DNA of 64,000 bases, from contig JALRMH010000045.1 of NCBI GenBank assembly GCA_026119935.1, positions 248,001-312,000 on the forward strand. Reading direction: 5' to 3'. Made by a program: the position numbers and the translations under genes. This DNA is from Endothia cerciana. Its lineage: Eukaryota > Ascomycota > Sordariomycetes > Diaporthales > Cryphonectriaceae. The notes beneath the pieces are model-generated. The model was not told the origin of the DNA. It was given only the letters and a program-made list of their open reading frames with translations, and searched no databases. Below are positions 36,701 through 46,791 of this stretch, in pieces. Numbering within the stretch: position 1 is the first letter of the stretch; the number at the start of each line of letters is the position of its first letter.

Positions 36701-37623
36701 AGTTCGCCCGGCAACTTACGGTTATCGAGTCGCGGCTGTACGGCAAGATCAAGCCTACTGAGTGTCTCAACAAGCGTTGGCAGAAGAAGCCCGGCGAGGG
36801 GGAGCCCAACCCCGCTCCGAATATCAAGGCGCTCATTGAGCACTCGAACCAGATGACCAATTGGGTGGCCGAGATGATTCTAGCACAGTCGGATGTCAAG
36901 AGGCGTGTGGTGGTGATCAAGCACTTTGTCGCCGTTGGCGAGGTACGTGCCCATGGCGAGTCCTCTAACATGCACCTGACTAGACTGGCTAACCCTTCGC
37001 AGAAATGCCGTCAACTGAACAATTTCTCCACCATCACCTCCATCATCTCGGCGCTGGGCACTGCACCCATCGCTCGCCTCAAGAGGACTTGGGATCAGGT
37101 CCCCCAGAAGACCCAGGCCATACTTGAAGGGATGCGCAAGCTCATGCTCAGCACGAAGAACTTCGCCGAGTACAGGGAGAGCCTGCACATGGCGAACCCT
37201 CCATGTATCCCCTTCTTTGGTAAGTCCGCGTGATGAGCTGTCCCTGACCCCCCCCCCCTCCCCCCCAACATGCTTACACGCGCGTTAGGTGTCTACTTGA
37301 CGGACTTGACCTTCATTGAGGATGGTATTCCATCCATCATCAAGAAGACCACGCTCATCAACTTCGCCAAGCGGGCGAAGACGGCCGATGTGATACGTGA
37401 CATTCAACAGTATCAGAATGTGCCGTATTCCCTTCAGCCAGTCACGGAGCTACAGGATTACATCTTGAGTAACATGCAGGCCGCCGGAGATGTACATGAG
37501 ATGTACGACAAGAGCTTGCTGGTAGAACCACGCGAGAGGGAAGACGAGAAGATCGTTAGGTATGTGGCAATGAGGGAGCAGCAGCTGGTTTACGGTCGCA
37601 TGGCCCTCACCGGCGGCTTCTAA
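33775..37623 (+). CDS. CDC25: Ras guanine-nucleotide exchange factor, Cdc25 type (SH3, WW-like, REM, RasGEF)
   Basis: Activates Ras by GDP release, upstream of cAMP/MAPK signalling at the plasma membrane. Exons: 33775-34581, 34663-36942, 37003-37219 and 37289-37623; 1,212 aa. SH3 domain at about 71-125 (ALYDYEADD...GWWDG...GWFPSNY), an acidic stretch at about 145-165, a WW-like module at 182-209 lacking the second Trp, the REM domain from about 784 (LTALVEQLTRHDKLD, FLLTYRSFTT), then the catalytic RasGEF domain from about 942 (PTEFARQLTVIESRLY) through KCRQLNNFSTITSIISAL to about 1190. Intron 1 (34582-34662) ends in tandem acceptors TAGCAG, so Gln270 is optional. Intron 2 (36943-37002) is 60 nt, in frame and stop-free. 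Intron 3 (37220-37288) has GTAAGT and TTAG. The start has a second ATG two codons downstream; the upstream open frame to 33067 is low-complexity and taken as leader. Confidence 0.92.
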
Positions 37624-40600
37624 GAGGTCGTCCGAATATCATCATCGTCCCTCCCCCGCAGCGGGAGGAACATCACACGGATCCATCTCGTGCCTGTGTC
37701 TCCTCTAATCCCCCACACCCACACAAACGAAACGGCCCTTTGTGGATCATCTACTAACTTCATTCGTCCGTGACACAGGGTTCTTGCCGAGTCTGGCTTC
37801 CTATGAGAGAAGACAACCGAGTGAAGCACAAGAGAGGCCACCGCGAGCCTCTCAAAACTCTCCGAGCTCCCGAGCCGTGCGACTGCAATATCCGGCGGAC
37901 TGCATCACGACGGGGAGGAGGGGCCCCTGATGCAGGTTGGCACGGCTCGTCCTCTCACCGTACCCGTGCATCCTAGGCCGGTCCAGTGCCTGCGCGAAAG
38001 AACCAAGGAAATGTTCCCACGGCTTTGGGGCCAGACTTCCCGGTGGGCTGGCTCAGGCTTCCTGGTTTTCACCTAGTCAGACCTTGCAGGCTATCGATCC
38101 AACAGCCTTGGGTCCCCTACGACCGACCCCGCGGATTAGGATCGTCATGGGGCGTGGCACTAGGTCAGGAGATGGACTTTCTCCGTCCTTGGGCCTTCGG
38201 GGACTGTGGTAGGGGAGCAGTTGTCACGAGGATCTTCCGCGACAGGGTGTCACGGGGGTGCTCGCCCAACAAGGGAAACTATACAGCGGAAGATTGGGGC
38301 GCAGCAGAGCACGAAATGGACCGACCCCCCGGGCGGCGAACCGACCAAGGAGGAATGCGGGGAAACCAGACAAAAGATGGACAGGGGACAAGACGGGTCT
38401 GGACAGCTGACGGAGTCGGCTTGGGGCGTTGCCTACCCTCATTCAAGGTGGTACGAACCATTTACCCCAGCCAATCCGCCTGATCCTTTGGCCTCAGTGA
38501 TGAGGGGCGGGGGAGGGTCATCAGTTTGCTACGCGTGGGGGGAAGGGAAGGGATAAATTTCATCTCGGGGGTTGTAGTCTGGGCCCGGGGGGTAAAGTTT
38601 TCCTTTCTTGAATATGCGAGACGGGAATTCGAAGCCAACTGATTGTGCCACCATTCAGGCGGGGGCCGGGGGGGAATGGAAGGCGTTTTTTTTTCTTATG
38701 GGCCGTCTTCCGACCCAGGTAGGAGTGATTATTTTGAACTTGAGCAAGCAAGCAAGCGAGTCGCGCGTTCTGCGAAATAGACCTCATCCTCCGTGCCTTT
38801 CACTCCTCTCACATAGGGACGTCCCAAGATTCTCTCAAAGTGCATCGGAAGGCGACAAGTCGTGGTCAGGCTTTGTGCCCCGCCGGGTTCCCGTGGTTTG
38901 CCCGGATCGGATCCTGCGTGTTTTTATGAATACCATAGTAGGTCCTGTCTGGGCCAGTGCGGCCTTGGGGCGTACCCGCGAGGTGAACCTGCTTGCTTGC
39001 TGTCCTCCTCTGGCTGCGGCTGGTGTTTGTCGGCGTATCTCTAGTAGACGGCCCCTGAACGACCCCGGGCTTCTTTCACCTATTTCTCTTCTTTCTTCCC
39101 CCCCCCCCCTCCTCCTCCCCGTCAAGCTGGCACTTTCTGTCGCCTCTTTGGCCTCTGCAGGGCGCATACGTATATATATATTGTCACCCCAGGATGTCCT
39201 TGTCGCAAGCCGATGTGATGAACAGACCCCCAAGTGTTGGAGCCAAGCGTGCGTGCGTGTGTGTGTGTGTGTGTGCTTGCGAGATCCCTGATCCTTTCAG
39301 GATTACGCTGTACTATACTCGAGACAAGCCACCGCACCTTTTGGGTGAGAGGGAGGGGAGAGGGGACGAGTCCGATGTGTGGTGGAGGAGAGGCGGATCG
39401 GGTCATTGGGGAGGGATGGGTAGGACTCGACATATGAGGATATCAGAGTCGCCCATGAGGCCTACCCCTGGGAGGGGGTGGCCTAGCATACTGCCAGACG
39501 AGACAGGAGGAGGAGGAGGAGGGTGATTGGGACAGCAGTGCGAAGTCTCCCCCCCTCATGCCGGGCCATCGGGGCTGTTTTAGGGATTATATCCAGTCTC
39601 GAGAAACCAGCTATATCTAAGCTATGCCTACGGTATAGACGTGATGCGCGTGGGACGCTTGGGGGATACAGAGTACCTGGCAATAGTCGCAGACAGGGGA
39701 ATCAGGTAGAACGCCGGAGGGGAAGACGGATATGTGATTCTCTCAGAAACGAATCCCATCCAGAGACCTCGCAGCAATAGGAGCCGAATCCGTGACCTAC
39801 AAAGAACGGGAGTGGTGGAAACAAGTCACTATCACATGTTATCACAGCTGGTGGGGGGGGGGGGGGGCGGGTCTCGCGACAGCTAAGATGACATTGGCTA
39901 CTACACTACTCTATCCGTCTATCCTGCTGAGATTTTGCATGGCTGAATCTTGATACGACCGGGAGCTGTGTTGCTGACGAGTGACTGGGTGGGTTGATGG
40001 CGGTCGCCCTGCTGTGCGTGTGTGCTCTGTTATGGACGGAAGGAGATTTGATGTCGCCGGCCGGCTGCCTTTGCCGCGGTAGGATGAATGCTTAACGTGG
40101 ATGTGATTGTGAAAAGGGCCTTGGACTGTGGTATGCTACCCAAGTCGGCCCCAGGAAGGATCGGCCCCTGATTCTCGCACCAGTGACAGGCGTGGGTTTG
40201 GGAGTGGTGGTCTCATCGTCTTATCTAGCAGTGATGTCTCATAACGTGAGCTAACCTGCCCACCACCCACAAAATCCCCGGCGTCGTGCCTCTTCCTGTT
40301 CTGAGATGCTCGCGGCTCTGTCATATCGGCCGCGGGCTAGAAGGACCGAGGTGGAGGGGTGCGAGGTTAGGGCAAGTTGCCGTGAGCGACCCCGAGTATC
40401 CATGAGTTCCAGAAAGTCAGTGAAGAGGTGAATGTGGGAGGAAGAGACCACATCATGAGGAAGGGTAGGACTGAAGGTGCCATCTAGCCACAGAACACAC
40501 AAACTTCGACCATGCTGTCCACGGCCTCTGTCCTGACCGCTCTCATTTGCCGGTACGAAATCTAGCGCCATAACGCCATCGCCAAAACCGAGCCCCGCCC

Positions 40601-40664
40601 AGCCCGTGCGCGTCAAGAGAAATCACATACGCCTCCCTCGCAGCCCTCCCTCGTGTGGATGCCC
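37624..40664. other. Intergenic, 3.0 kb, between convergent genes
   Basis: No supported gene. It holds C/G runs at 39098-39109 and 39853-39867, a (GT)n near 39257-39274 and a TACCATAGTA copy at 38931-38940. 3' flanks of the RasGEF and CWC21. Confidence 0.55.
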
Positions 40665-41268
40665 TCACCGGTCCCCCTCGGCCCCGGCCTGGCCCTTGTC
40701 TAGCGACTTCTGCAGCCGCTCCTCCTGCCTCTTCCAATGGCTGCCCTCCTCGTAGTCCTTGCCGATCTTCAGCGCCCTCCGTAGCCTCTCGCTCTCCTTG
40801 ATCTTGGCATCCGCCAGCTCGTGCACCTGGTGCATCTTGAGGCCCTTCCTGGGCGGGCCGCCCCTCCGGCCGTCGCGCTCCTGCTCGGCCGTGAGCTTCT
40901 TCCGGAGGGCCTCGCAGCGCTCCTCGACCTCGTCCTCGTCGACCCTGCGTGGACACCCCCCCCTTGGTCAGCCACAGTCGAGTTGCCCACGTGTTATAAA
41001 AGGAGACAGCCAAAGACCCGCACAGGCGCGCGACCTACCCCTGGTCCTCCAGCTCGTCGCGCAGCTCGAACACCTTGACCTCGATCTCGCGCTTGCGGTC
41101 GTGCTCCAGGATCCCCTTGTCCGGCTGCCGCTGCCTGTGCCGCAGGCTGTCGAGGTCTTTCGGGTACGGCGCGGCGCTGTCCCGCGGCCGGATGTGTGCC
41201 AGGTTGCGCTGGACGTAGCCCGAGGTTCCGGAGCCGCGGGGTGTGGAGAGGCCTACGTTGTCGGACAT
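40665..41268 (-). CDS. CWC21: Pre-mRNA-splicing factor CWC21 (cwf21 domain)
   Basis: Small spliceosome component of the Cwc21/SRm300 family, which contacts Prp8 and Snu114 in the catalytic spliceosome. Exon 1 is 41268-41039, exon 2 is 40944-40665; the 94-bp intron has GTAGGT and CGCAG with a GGCTGACC branch, phase 2. 169 aa. The N-terminus MSDNVGLSTPRGSGTSGYVQ is the diagnostic family block. The cwf21 domain follows (EHDRKREIEVKVFELRDELE, then VDEDEVEERCEALRKKL). The rest is charged and helical, with KMHQVHELADAKIKESERLRRAL. A possible GTGAGG donor overlaps the stop region, so a longer spliced C-terminus cannot be excluded. A longer open frame in another phase covers exon 2 and is a shadow. 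Divergent from CDC123 across 502 bp. Confidence 0.92.
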
Positions 41269-41770
41269 GGTTCTGGTGGATAGGGTTTTTTGGGTTGCAG
41301 GTATGGAGTTGGTGGTGGCTGGTGTCTAGGGATCGCAGGGCTCTTGGTGTTGTAGTCTGTAGTATGGCGGTTTGGGCTGGTACAGTACTGGTCCATCTGC
41401 CGCTCAAGGGGAAGGCGGTCTGCTGTGGGGTGGGCGGGCTGCTCAGGGTCTTAGTGGCGATACGTGGGCGGGACCGCCAGGGTTCTGGGGGCTGGCCGGG
41501 CAGAAAAGTTGGCGGGGCTTGCCTCTGACGTTTGCCCTCCCTCTCCCGCCCGCGGTGCAGCTGGAGAGAGAGGCTATGCAATCCTGTCCCGCAAAGAGTC
41601 ACAGCCGTCTAATTTTTGTGACTCAACCCGTCGAATCCCTCCCCAGCTTTGCAGTTGACCCGTGCCTTTGTTTTCATAAAACTACGGTCCAGTCCACTCT
41701 GGAGCATCTCTCTCTCGACCTTTTCCCGTCAAGCCTTCATCTTCGGACCGCTCTCTGCAGGTGGAGCAAG
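41269..41770. promoter_or_regulatory. Bidirectional promoter region CWC21 / CDC123
   Basis: The only sequence between the two divergent start codons is 502 bp. The CDC123 side is pyrimidine-rich (CTCTCTCTCGACC near 41706). No clear TATA box. Confidence 0.6.
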
Positions 41771-43159
41771 ATGCCTGCTTTCGAGGGCGCAGAACAGGCC
41801 GTGGGCAGCAGCAGCAGTGCTGCAGGCTCGGGTATCTCATTTCCTGTCACAAGAGACCATATCCTTCACTGTTCATATGATCATTGGTTTCCAAAGTAGG
41901 TGGCTCTGTGCTTCCCCAAATGGTGGGCTGCGGTGACTGACAGAGCGTACAGGTACCGTACATCATGTATCCGGTCACGTATCCTCAAGCTGCCCCCTGG
42001 GTTCATCGACTACATCAGGGAGGACGGCATCATTCTGTCAAGTGACAGCAATGGATCCGGTGGAGATGGCGATGGCGATGGCGATGATGATGACTGGGAG
42101 CCAACGTCAATGGCGTACTCTCGTGCAACCCCAGAGGAGGCAGAGGAAGACTCGGACTCGGACGACGCAGGGAGCAAGCCGTCGAGGCTACCGCCTAACC
42201 AGCGGTTCCCGGACTTGCACCAGACCATCAAGGACACAATCCAGGAGCTGGGGGGCCAGGTGGCGCCCAAGCTGAACTGGTCGTCCCCCAAGGACGCAGC
42301 CTGGATATCACCGCATCAGAACACCATAAAGTGCACGACTCCCGACGACGTATACCTGCTCCTGAAGAGCTCCAGCTTCATCACCCACGACCTGGACCAC
42401 GCCTTTGACGGGACCGTCGCCACGACGTCCTCCGCCGGCTCGCCCTCGGCCTCCACGGCAGGCCTTGGCTTCCAGCCCGTCCTGGTCCTCCGCTCCTTCT
42501 TCAGCCCCCAGACTGCCCAGGAGTTCCGCTGCTTCGTGAAGCAGCGGAGCCTGGTTGCTATCACCCAGAGGGACCTGAACCACTATGACTTCCTCCAGAG
42601 GTACCGATCGGTCATCGTCGACCGCGTCAAGGACCTTTTTGATACCAAACTACGCTTCACCTTCCCGGATGGCAACTTCTGCTTCGACGTCTACATCCCC
42701 GAGGTGACGAGGGACCCGTTCCGGAGTGATAGCGACGACTCGGACCAGGAGGAGGACCCGGACAAGACGTTGGGGCGGGCGAGGCTGATCGACATCAACC
42801 CCTGGGCGCCCAGGACGGACACCCTGCTCTTCGACTGGAGCGAGCTGCTCGACCTTCACGTGCCCAAGCCCATGATAGGGACGAACGGAAATGTCGAGGA
42901 GGGCATGGTCCGGCTGCACCTCGCGGACGGACCAGGTCCGGGCGAGGACGACACGACGACCGAGGACGAGGAGGAAGAGGACTACGAGCCGGAGCTGCGG
43001 CTGATCGAGAAGGACGATCCCGCGGCGTACAACTTCAGCTCGCCACAGTATTCGGCACACAAGCTGCCGAAGGAGGTTGTTGATGCTAGCGCGTCAGGGT
43101 CCGGCGGGCTAAGGGAGTTTGCCCAGCAATGGAATGAGATGGTGAGCCGGAGGCGGTAG
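41771..43159 (+). CDS. CDC123: Cell division cycle protein 123 (eIF2 assembly chaperone)
   Basis: Cytosolic ATP-grasp-like protein needed to assemble the eIF2 alpha/beta/gamma complex, hence for translation initiation and cell-cycle entry. Exon 1 is 41771-41895, exon 2 is 41953-43159; the 57-bp intron has GTAGGT, a GACTGAC branch and ACAG, phase 2, and restores WFPKYRTSCIRSRI. 443 aa. Family blocks: RFPDLHQTIKDTIQELGG, PKLNWSSPKDAAWI, DVYLLLKSSSFITHDL, LVLRSFFSPQTAQEFRCFV, AITQRDLNHYDFL, FCFDVYIPEV and LIDINPWAPRTDTLLFDW. Two lineage-specific low-complexity inserts are visible: an acidic/Gly stretch encoded by GGAGATGGCGAT-type repeats near 42058-42100, and a Ser/Asp stretch (SDSDDSDQEED) after the VYIPEV block. 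An acidic segment near residue 370 precedes the final conserved helix. Confidence 0.94.
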
Positions 43160-43589
43160 CAAGCTCGTATCGAGGGGGGCTCACCCGCATTACCTGTAGA
43201 TAGATAGCAGACCTGACAGCAGCGACTCTGCATTCACTCGCACTCTTGAGTTTGAAGCCACTTGAGTAGCGATGATTCAGGTGCGGTTCTTTTAAGCAGA
43301 CGCAACCCTAACCCTGTCTACCCGTGGCAGGTCGTCCTTTTAGGCGTGGCACGGCGCGGAGCCGTAAAATCGCTGCACCCTCCCCGGTTCGGATTTGGTC
43401 AAATTACTAGCCCTGCCGCAGATTCGTGGCTACCTGAAGGAGGATCCGAACGACGAGCGATTGATAGGAAATGAATTGATGCTGTGGAAGGCAGAATTGG
43501 TCCTAACTGAGCTTGACTATCAAAACTTCCCACATTCCCACATATCTGCAGCATCCTCCCTTGATCTCCTCAGCCTTCTTAGCTGGGCA
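43160..43589. other. Intergenic, left edge of the AT-richer island
   Basis: CDC123 3' flank. Base composition falls towards AT to the right. A 15-mer, TAAAATCGCTGCACC, at 43365-43379 reappears inverted with one mismatch at 46820-46834. Confidence 0.5.
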
Positions 43590-44576
43590 TCAGCCTATAG
43601 ACCTCCATACTGCTCTTGCAGATTCCTCCAGCTCTTGAACACCGAGAACGATATCACCCTCTCTAGGGCCTGGGTTTCGTAAGAAAAGAAGTCTAAAGGG
43701 TAACACTAGTATGCCACTAACGATGCTGAATGTTGGTGGGACTGTCGGATTCTTAGTGATAGTGATAGTCTGCCGCAGCACTAGTGCTAGTGATCCTATA
43801 GACCGGGTATTTGTTGCCCCAGGTCGTTCGACCTGTATATCCTCTTCCCATCTCTCAATTATGATTTCTGATCGTCTTCGGTCCTAATTGATCAGAAGCA
43901 CAATTTTCACATCGTGGTCCGATGCAGCGAACCACCATCTCATATCTTAGCGTAAGTATTGCTGGGACTCGGAGTACCCGGCCTCGATAACGAGTGTTGG
44001 CCAGTCATTTAATCCATCGCGCTCTAGAGATAGGCCTCCTGAAGAATCGCCCTCTCCGCTTCCATCACCAGCTCTAGTATTTGGTTTTATATAATATGTA
44101 GTAGCCCCTGTATGATTCTACCTATTCTCTAGGCCTATACCGGAAATCTTAGAAAGGATTTTCCAGCACATATGCCTATGTATAGTTTCGTGTAGTTTGG
44201 ATAGGATCGTGATAAAGAATATCCGCGATTTAGCATCATATCAGCGTAAGCAGACTTTAGGTCGTCGAGTTTCGCGATTAATAAGGTCGAAATCGATAGG
44301 ATTAACAGCTAATCAGATAGTTAGTATGAGATAGATCAGATCAGAAAAAAATAAAGAAAAAAATATACCTGTGACTATAATCAAGTCTTTAGGACTAATG
44401 CAGGCCATCTCCTGGTTGAATCGCTCGACAGTTGTGAATTGCATCTTCGGTATGTCATTATCGTCTGCTGTCACAGAAGTTGGGGGGGTAGATATGGACA
44501 GAGGCGATGTGGCCATCGTAGACATGGACAGAGGCGATGCGGCCATCGTAGACATGGACAGAGGCGATGCGGCCAT
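43590..44576 (-). pseudogene. Decayed fungal hypothetical-protein gene with four in-frame stops
   Basis: Reading 44576 to 43590 gives one continuous frame interrupted only by four stop codons. It begins with decapeptide repeats (MAASPLSMST), then KMQFTTVERFNQE. A still-recognisable intron follows (about 44368-44309: GTATAT, ACTAAC branch, TTAG) and joins to AVNPIDFDLINRETRRPK. Further on come DWPTLVIEAGYSESQQYL, MRWWFAASDHDVKIVLLI, then LRQTITITKNPTVPPTF and LPFRLLFLRNPGPREGDIVL. This resembles a repeated fungal family of unknown function that I know only as hypothetical proteins, with the pattern pLVIEaGySEs, WW, vlLi, lLFlRdPGP. The stops are TGA, TAG, TAA and TAG, each reachable by one transition (CGA, CAG/TGG, CAA, CAG). 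I did not attempt a restored reading. The function was unknown even when intact. Confidence 0.75.
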
Positions 44577-44589
44577 CGTGGATATGGAA
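44491..44589 (+). repeat. 30-bp tandem repeat, three copies plus a fragment
   Basis: Copies at 44491-44520, 44521-44550 and 44551-44580 differ by one to three bases (GAYATGGACAGAGGCGATGY...), then a partial copy. On the minus strand it encodes the decapeptide repeats at the N-terminus of the pseudogene, so it is a coding repeat. Confidence 0.95.
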
Positions 44590-44780
44590 GAGTTGAGACT
44601 TTAGAAATTGAAATTGTGTTCTGGTCGAGGTGTTTGTTGGTGGCAGAAGGAAGAAAAGGAGATCTGGGAAGGAAAGGGATCTTTGTTTGTCCAGGTTTGA
44701 TTGTCGTAGCCACCAGAGCGACTCGAGCCAAAACCGGCAGCCACTACACGCAGTTTTAGCCCGCCGCAGGACAACTTAGT

Positions 44781-44840
44781 CGGAAGCGCTAAATTGATAG
44801 TCTCCAACTGGTTATGAAATAGTCCCCTAGCCGTATTAGG
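44781..44840 (+). repeat. Left terminal inverted repeat of the MULE
   Basis: 60 bp; differs from the reverse complement of the right copy only at 44832 (C here, T there). Confidence 0.95.
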
Positions 44841-45047
44841 CTTAGCCGCCTCCGTGGCTTACGTACTCACGCTCTCGACTCCTCAACTATAGTAACTATC
44901 GCGACCTTCCTTTCTAACAACCATAGCATACCCTCAACTAAATCAATCAACAACACCACCCTTTTTGCCCTCAGCATCACGAAATTCAGCCCATCTACCC
45001 CCCTCATTGAGATAAACAGCCAGACTTTTTTTTCCTGGCTCAAAACG

Positions 45048-46362
45048 ATGTCTGCACGCTTAAACGCGTCAATATCACAGCCCCAGCATGTTGACCCTCC
45101 ACCACTCTCTCACACGACGGATCTTTCTATCTGCCACACCCTTTTTGCAGATCACGATGCTGCAGAGACCGCTCTTCATGCCCTCTGCTACTCGATGAAA
45201 TACTTGTTCTCAGCTAGCAGCCATATGCGCAAGAAGAAATACCATATGTACGACCCCAACGGCCAGATCGTCCGGTACGATTATCTCTGCCGGCATGGCA
45301 ACGCGAAGACGATGCATTAACCTGACTCTGGCCAGCGTACAGCTTATACCTGCAAGATAGGCTGCAAATGGCACGCGAAGATTGTCCGCAGAGAGGACTC
45401 GAGGGCTTTCGTTGCATACGAGAATATTGAGTTGATCAAGCTATTATCTCGTCGAATCAGCCGACAAGCCTTGAAACAGATCTATCAGCAATATCTTCAG
45501 GCTCGACGAGAACTATCACGGAGATCAACCCCTTGCACTGGCCAGTTCAGGAAACAGATGGGCTTGCCGTGCAAGCATGTGATTCAAGGTTTGCTTGCCA
45601 GCAATGATGTGCTGAGCCTCGAGATGGTTGACACACACTGGCATTTAGTTGAGGATATGGTAAGTAACTGCCCTTTTCATGGAGAATGCGTTCTAACAGA
45701 TACAGCCTCTTTCTGATGCAGTGCTTGCCCGACGAAAAGAGCCTGATCCGAGAACCCTTCCTGGCTGGCGACGTCAACGCCCTGAAAACGGCCCTCGTCC
45801 TATACCCCACAAGTTCACGATCAGCGAAATCCTCAGACGCGAGCCTTCCCACGATGAAGAGGGTGCTCAGCTCCTAGCACAATCACAAGCATCACAGCAA
45901 GCAAATACACGAGGCAGGCGAGTGACGAGTACACAAGGCGGGCGAGTGACGAGTACACAAGGCAGGCGAGTGACGAAGAAACGTGGCAAGGCTGGCAGCA
46001 AGGCCATACAGGCATCACTAACAGAGTCAATGTTATTGGCTATGATAGAACAACAACAGGAACAGCTGGCATGGATGGCGGCACGGATGGACTAGTTGCA
46101 ACAGAGACCTGAAACACCAAGGCCTCTGGTCACACTGCAGGCAACGGCAATAGCGATGGAGGCATCTCCGGCACCTTCGCCGGCCCCTCCGATGGGACCT
46201 CCGATGGGACCTCCGGTGCCACCGGTGGCACCGGCATCGTGGGCACCGCTGGCACCAGCGGCACGCCAGCAATATCAGTGGCAGCCGGCCTGGCAGCCTC
46301 CATCTAGCACTCCTCCTAGCTCACAGCCTCGTGAGGGTCCTCACAGCTGGGCGCCGTACTAA
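45048..46362 (+). pseudogene. MULE transposase remnant (N- and C-terminal parts, no DDE domain)
   Basis: Part 1 starts at 45048 (MSARLNASIS) and contains FADHDAAETALHALCYSM and HMRKKKYHMYDPNGQIVRYD, then TCKIGCKWHAKI, the FAR1-like zinc-binding region. It is cut by TAA at 45318, which a CAA-to-TAA change would explain. About 100 codons later the frame passes straight to STPCTGQFRKQMGLPCKHV, the SWIM-type finger that normally follows the catalytic domain, so the DDE core is missing. After a possible intron (GTAAGT at about 45661, acceptor CAG ending 45721) the C-terminus runs on in another phase (EPDPRTLPGWRRQRPENG), with 8-residue repeats, a TAG at 46093 that fits CAG-to-TAG, and a Pro/Met/Gly-rich tail ending 46362. 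Full-length fungal MULE transposases are much longer. Confidence 0.75.
45913..45980 (+). repeat. 24-bp tandem repeat in the transposase C-terminus
   Basis: Copies at 45913-45936 and 45937-45960 and a partial third copy to 45980. It encodes 8-residue repeats of the type RVTSTQGR. Confidence 0.9.
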
Positions 46363-46731
46363 TGGCTCAACACCATGGCAACCACCTCTCCTGTGCCTTC
46401 CAGTGCTTCCGAATGGCTTTACATACGCAAAAGTAAGACCAGACTACCAGCGAGCGTGCTGAATAGCTGGCAGCCGTAAGCCGTATATCCAGGCCCCGAG
46501 GCCCGGTCTAGGGATGACTAAGCCGGCTGGCTAATACATTTAAACGTTGCAACTGGAAAAGACCTCGGATTCGAGCGTTTCTCGGGCCTACCATTCCTCT
46601 GTGATTTCTGCCTTCCTGAAGTTCTATGCTTTTTCTTCACCGACTTCGATTACTTGTTGAGAAATCTTTCTGGTGGTGTCGTAGGCAAATAAATTTCTTG
46701 GCAGGTGATTAATGGGAAATGCTGATCCTGA

Positions 46732-46791
46732 CCTAATACAGCTAGGGGACTATTTCATAACCAGTTGGAGACTATCAATTTAGCGCTTCCG
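46732..46791 (-). repeat. Right terminal inverted repeat of the MULE
   Basis: 60-bp reverse-complement partner of 44781-44840 with one transition mismatch. Its outer end is 189 bp from the next start codon. Confidence 0.95.

Larger units (their letters stand above)
44781..46791 (+). mobile_element. Mutator-like (MULE) DNA transposon, 2,011 bp, internally deleted
   Basis: Bounded by 60-bp terminal inverted repeats (44781-44840 and 46732-46791), 59/60 identical, both ends beginning CGGAAGCGCTAAATTGATAG. Inside is a broken transposase reading left to right: a FAR1-type DNA-binding N-terminus and a SWIM-type zinc-finger C-terminus (C-x-G-x-F... GLPCKH) without the DDE catalytic region between them. 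The flanks CTTAGT (left) and CTTGGT (right) match 5/6 and could be a decayed target-site duplication, but the usual 8-10-bp MULE duplication is not evident. Without a transposase core it cannot move by itself. Confidence 0.8.

Noticed and set aside
40543..41013. 156-codon minus-strand frame over CWC21 exon 2
   Set aside because: Wrong phase; the cwf21-type frame joins exon 1 by a consensus intron and stops at 40665.
43306..43315. Telomere-like CCCTAACCCT
   Set aside because: Fewer than two full repeats of the fungal telomere unit and inside a gene-bearing region; likely chance.
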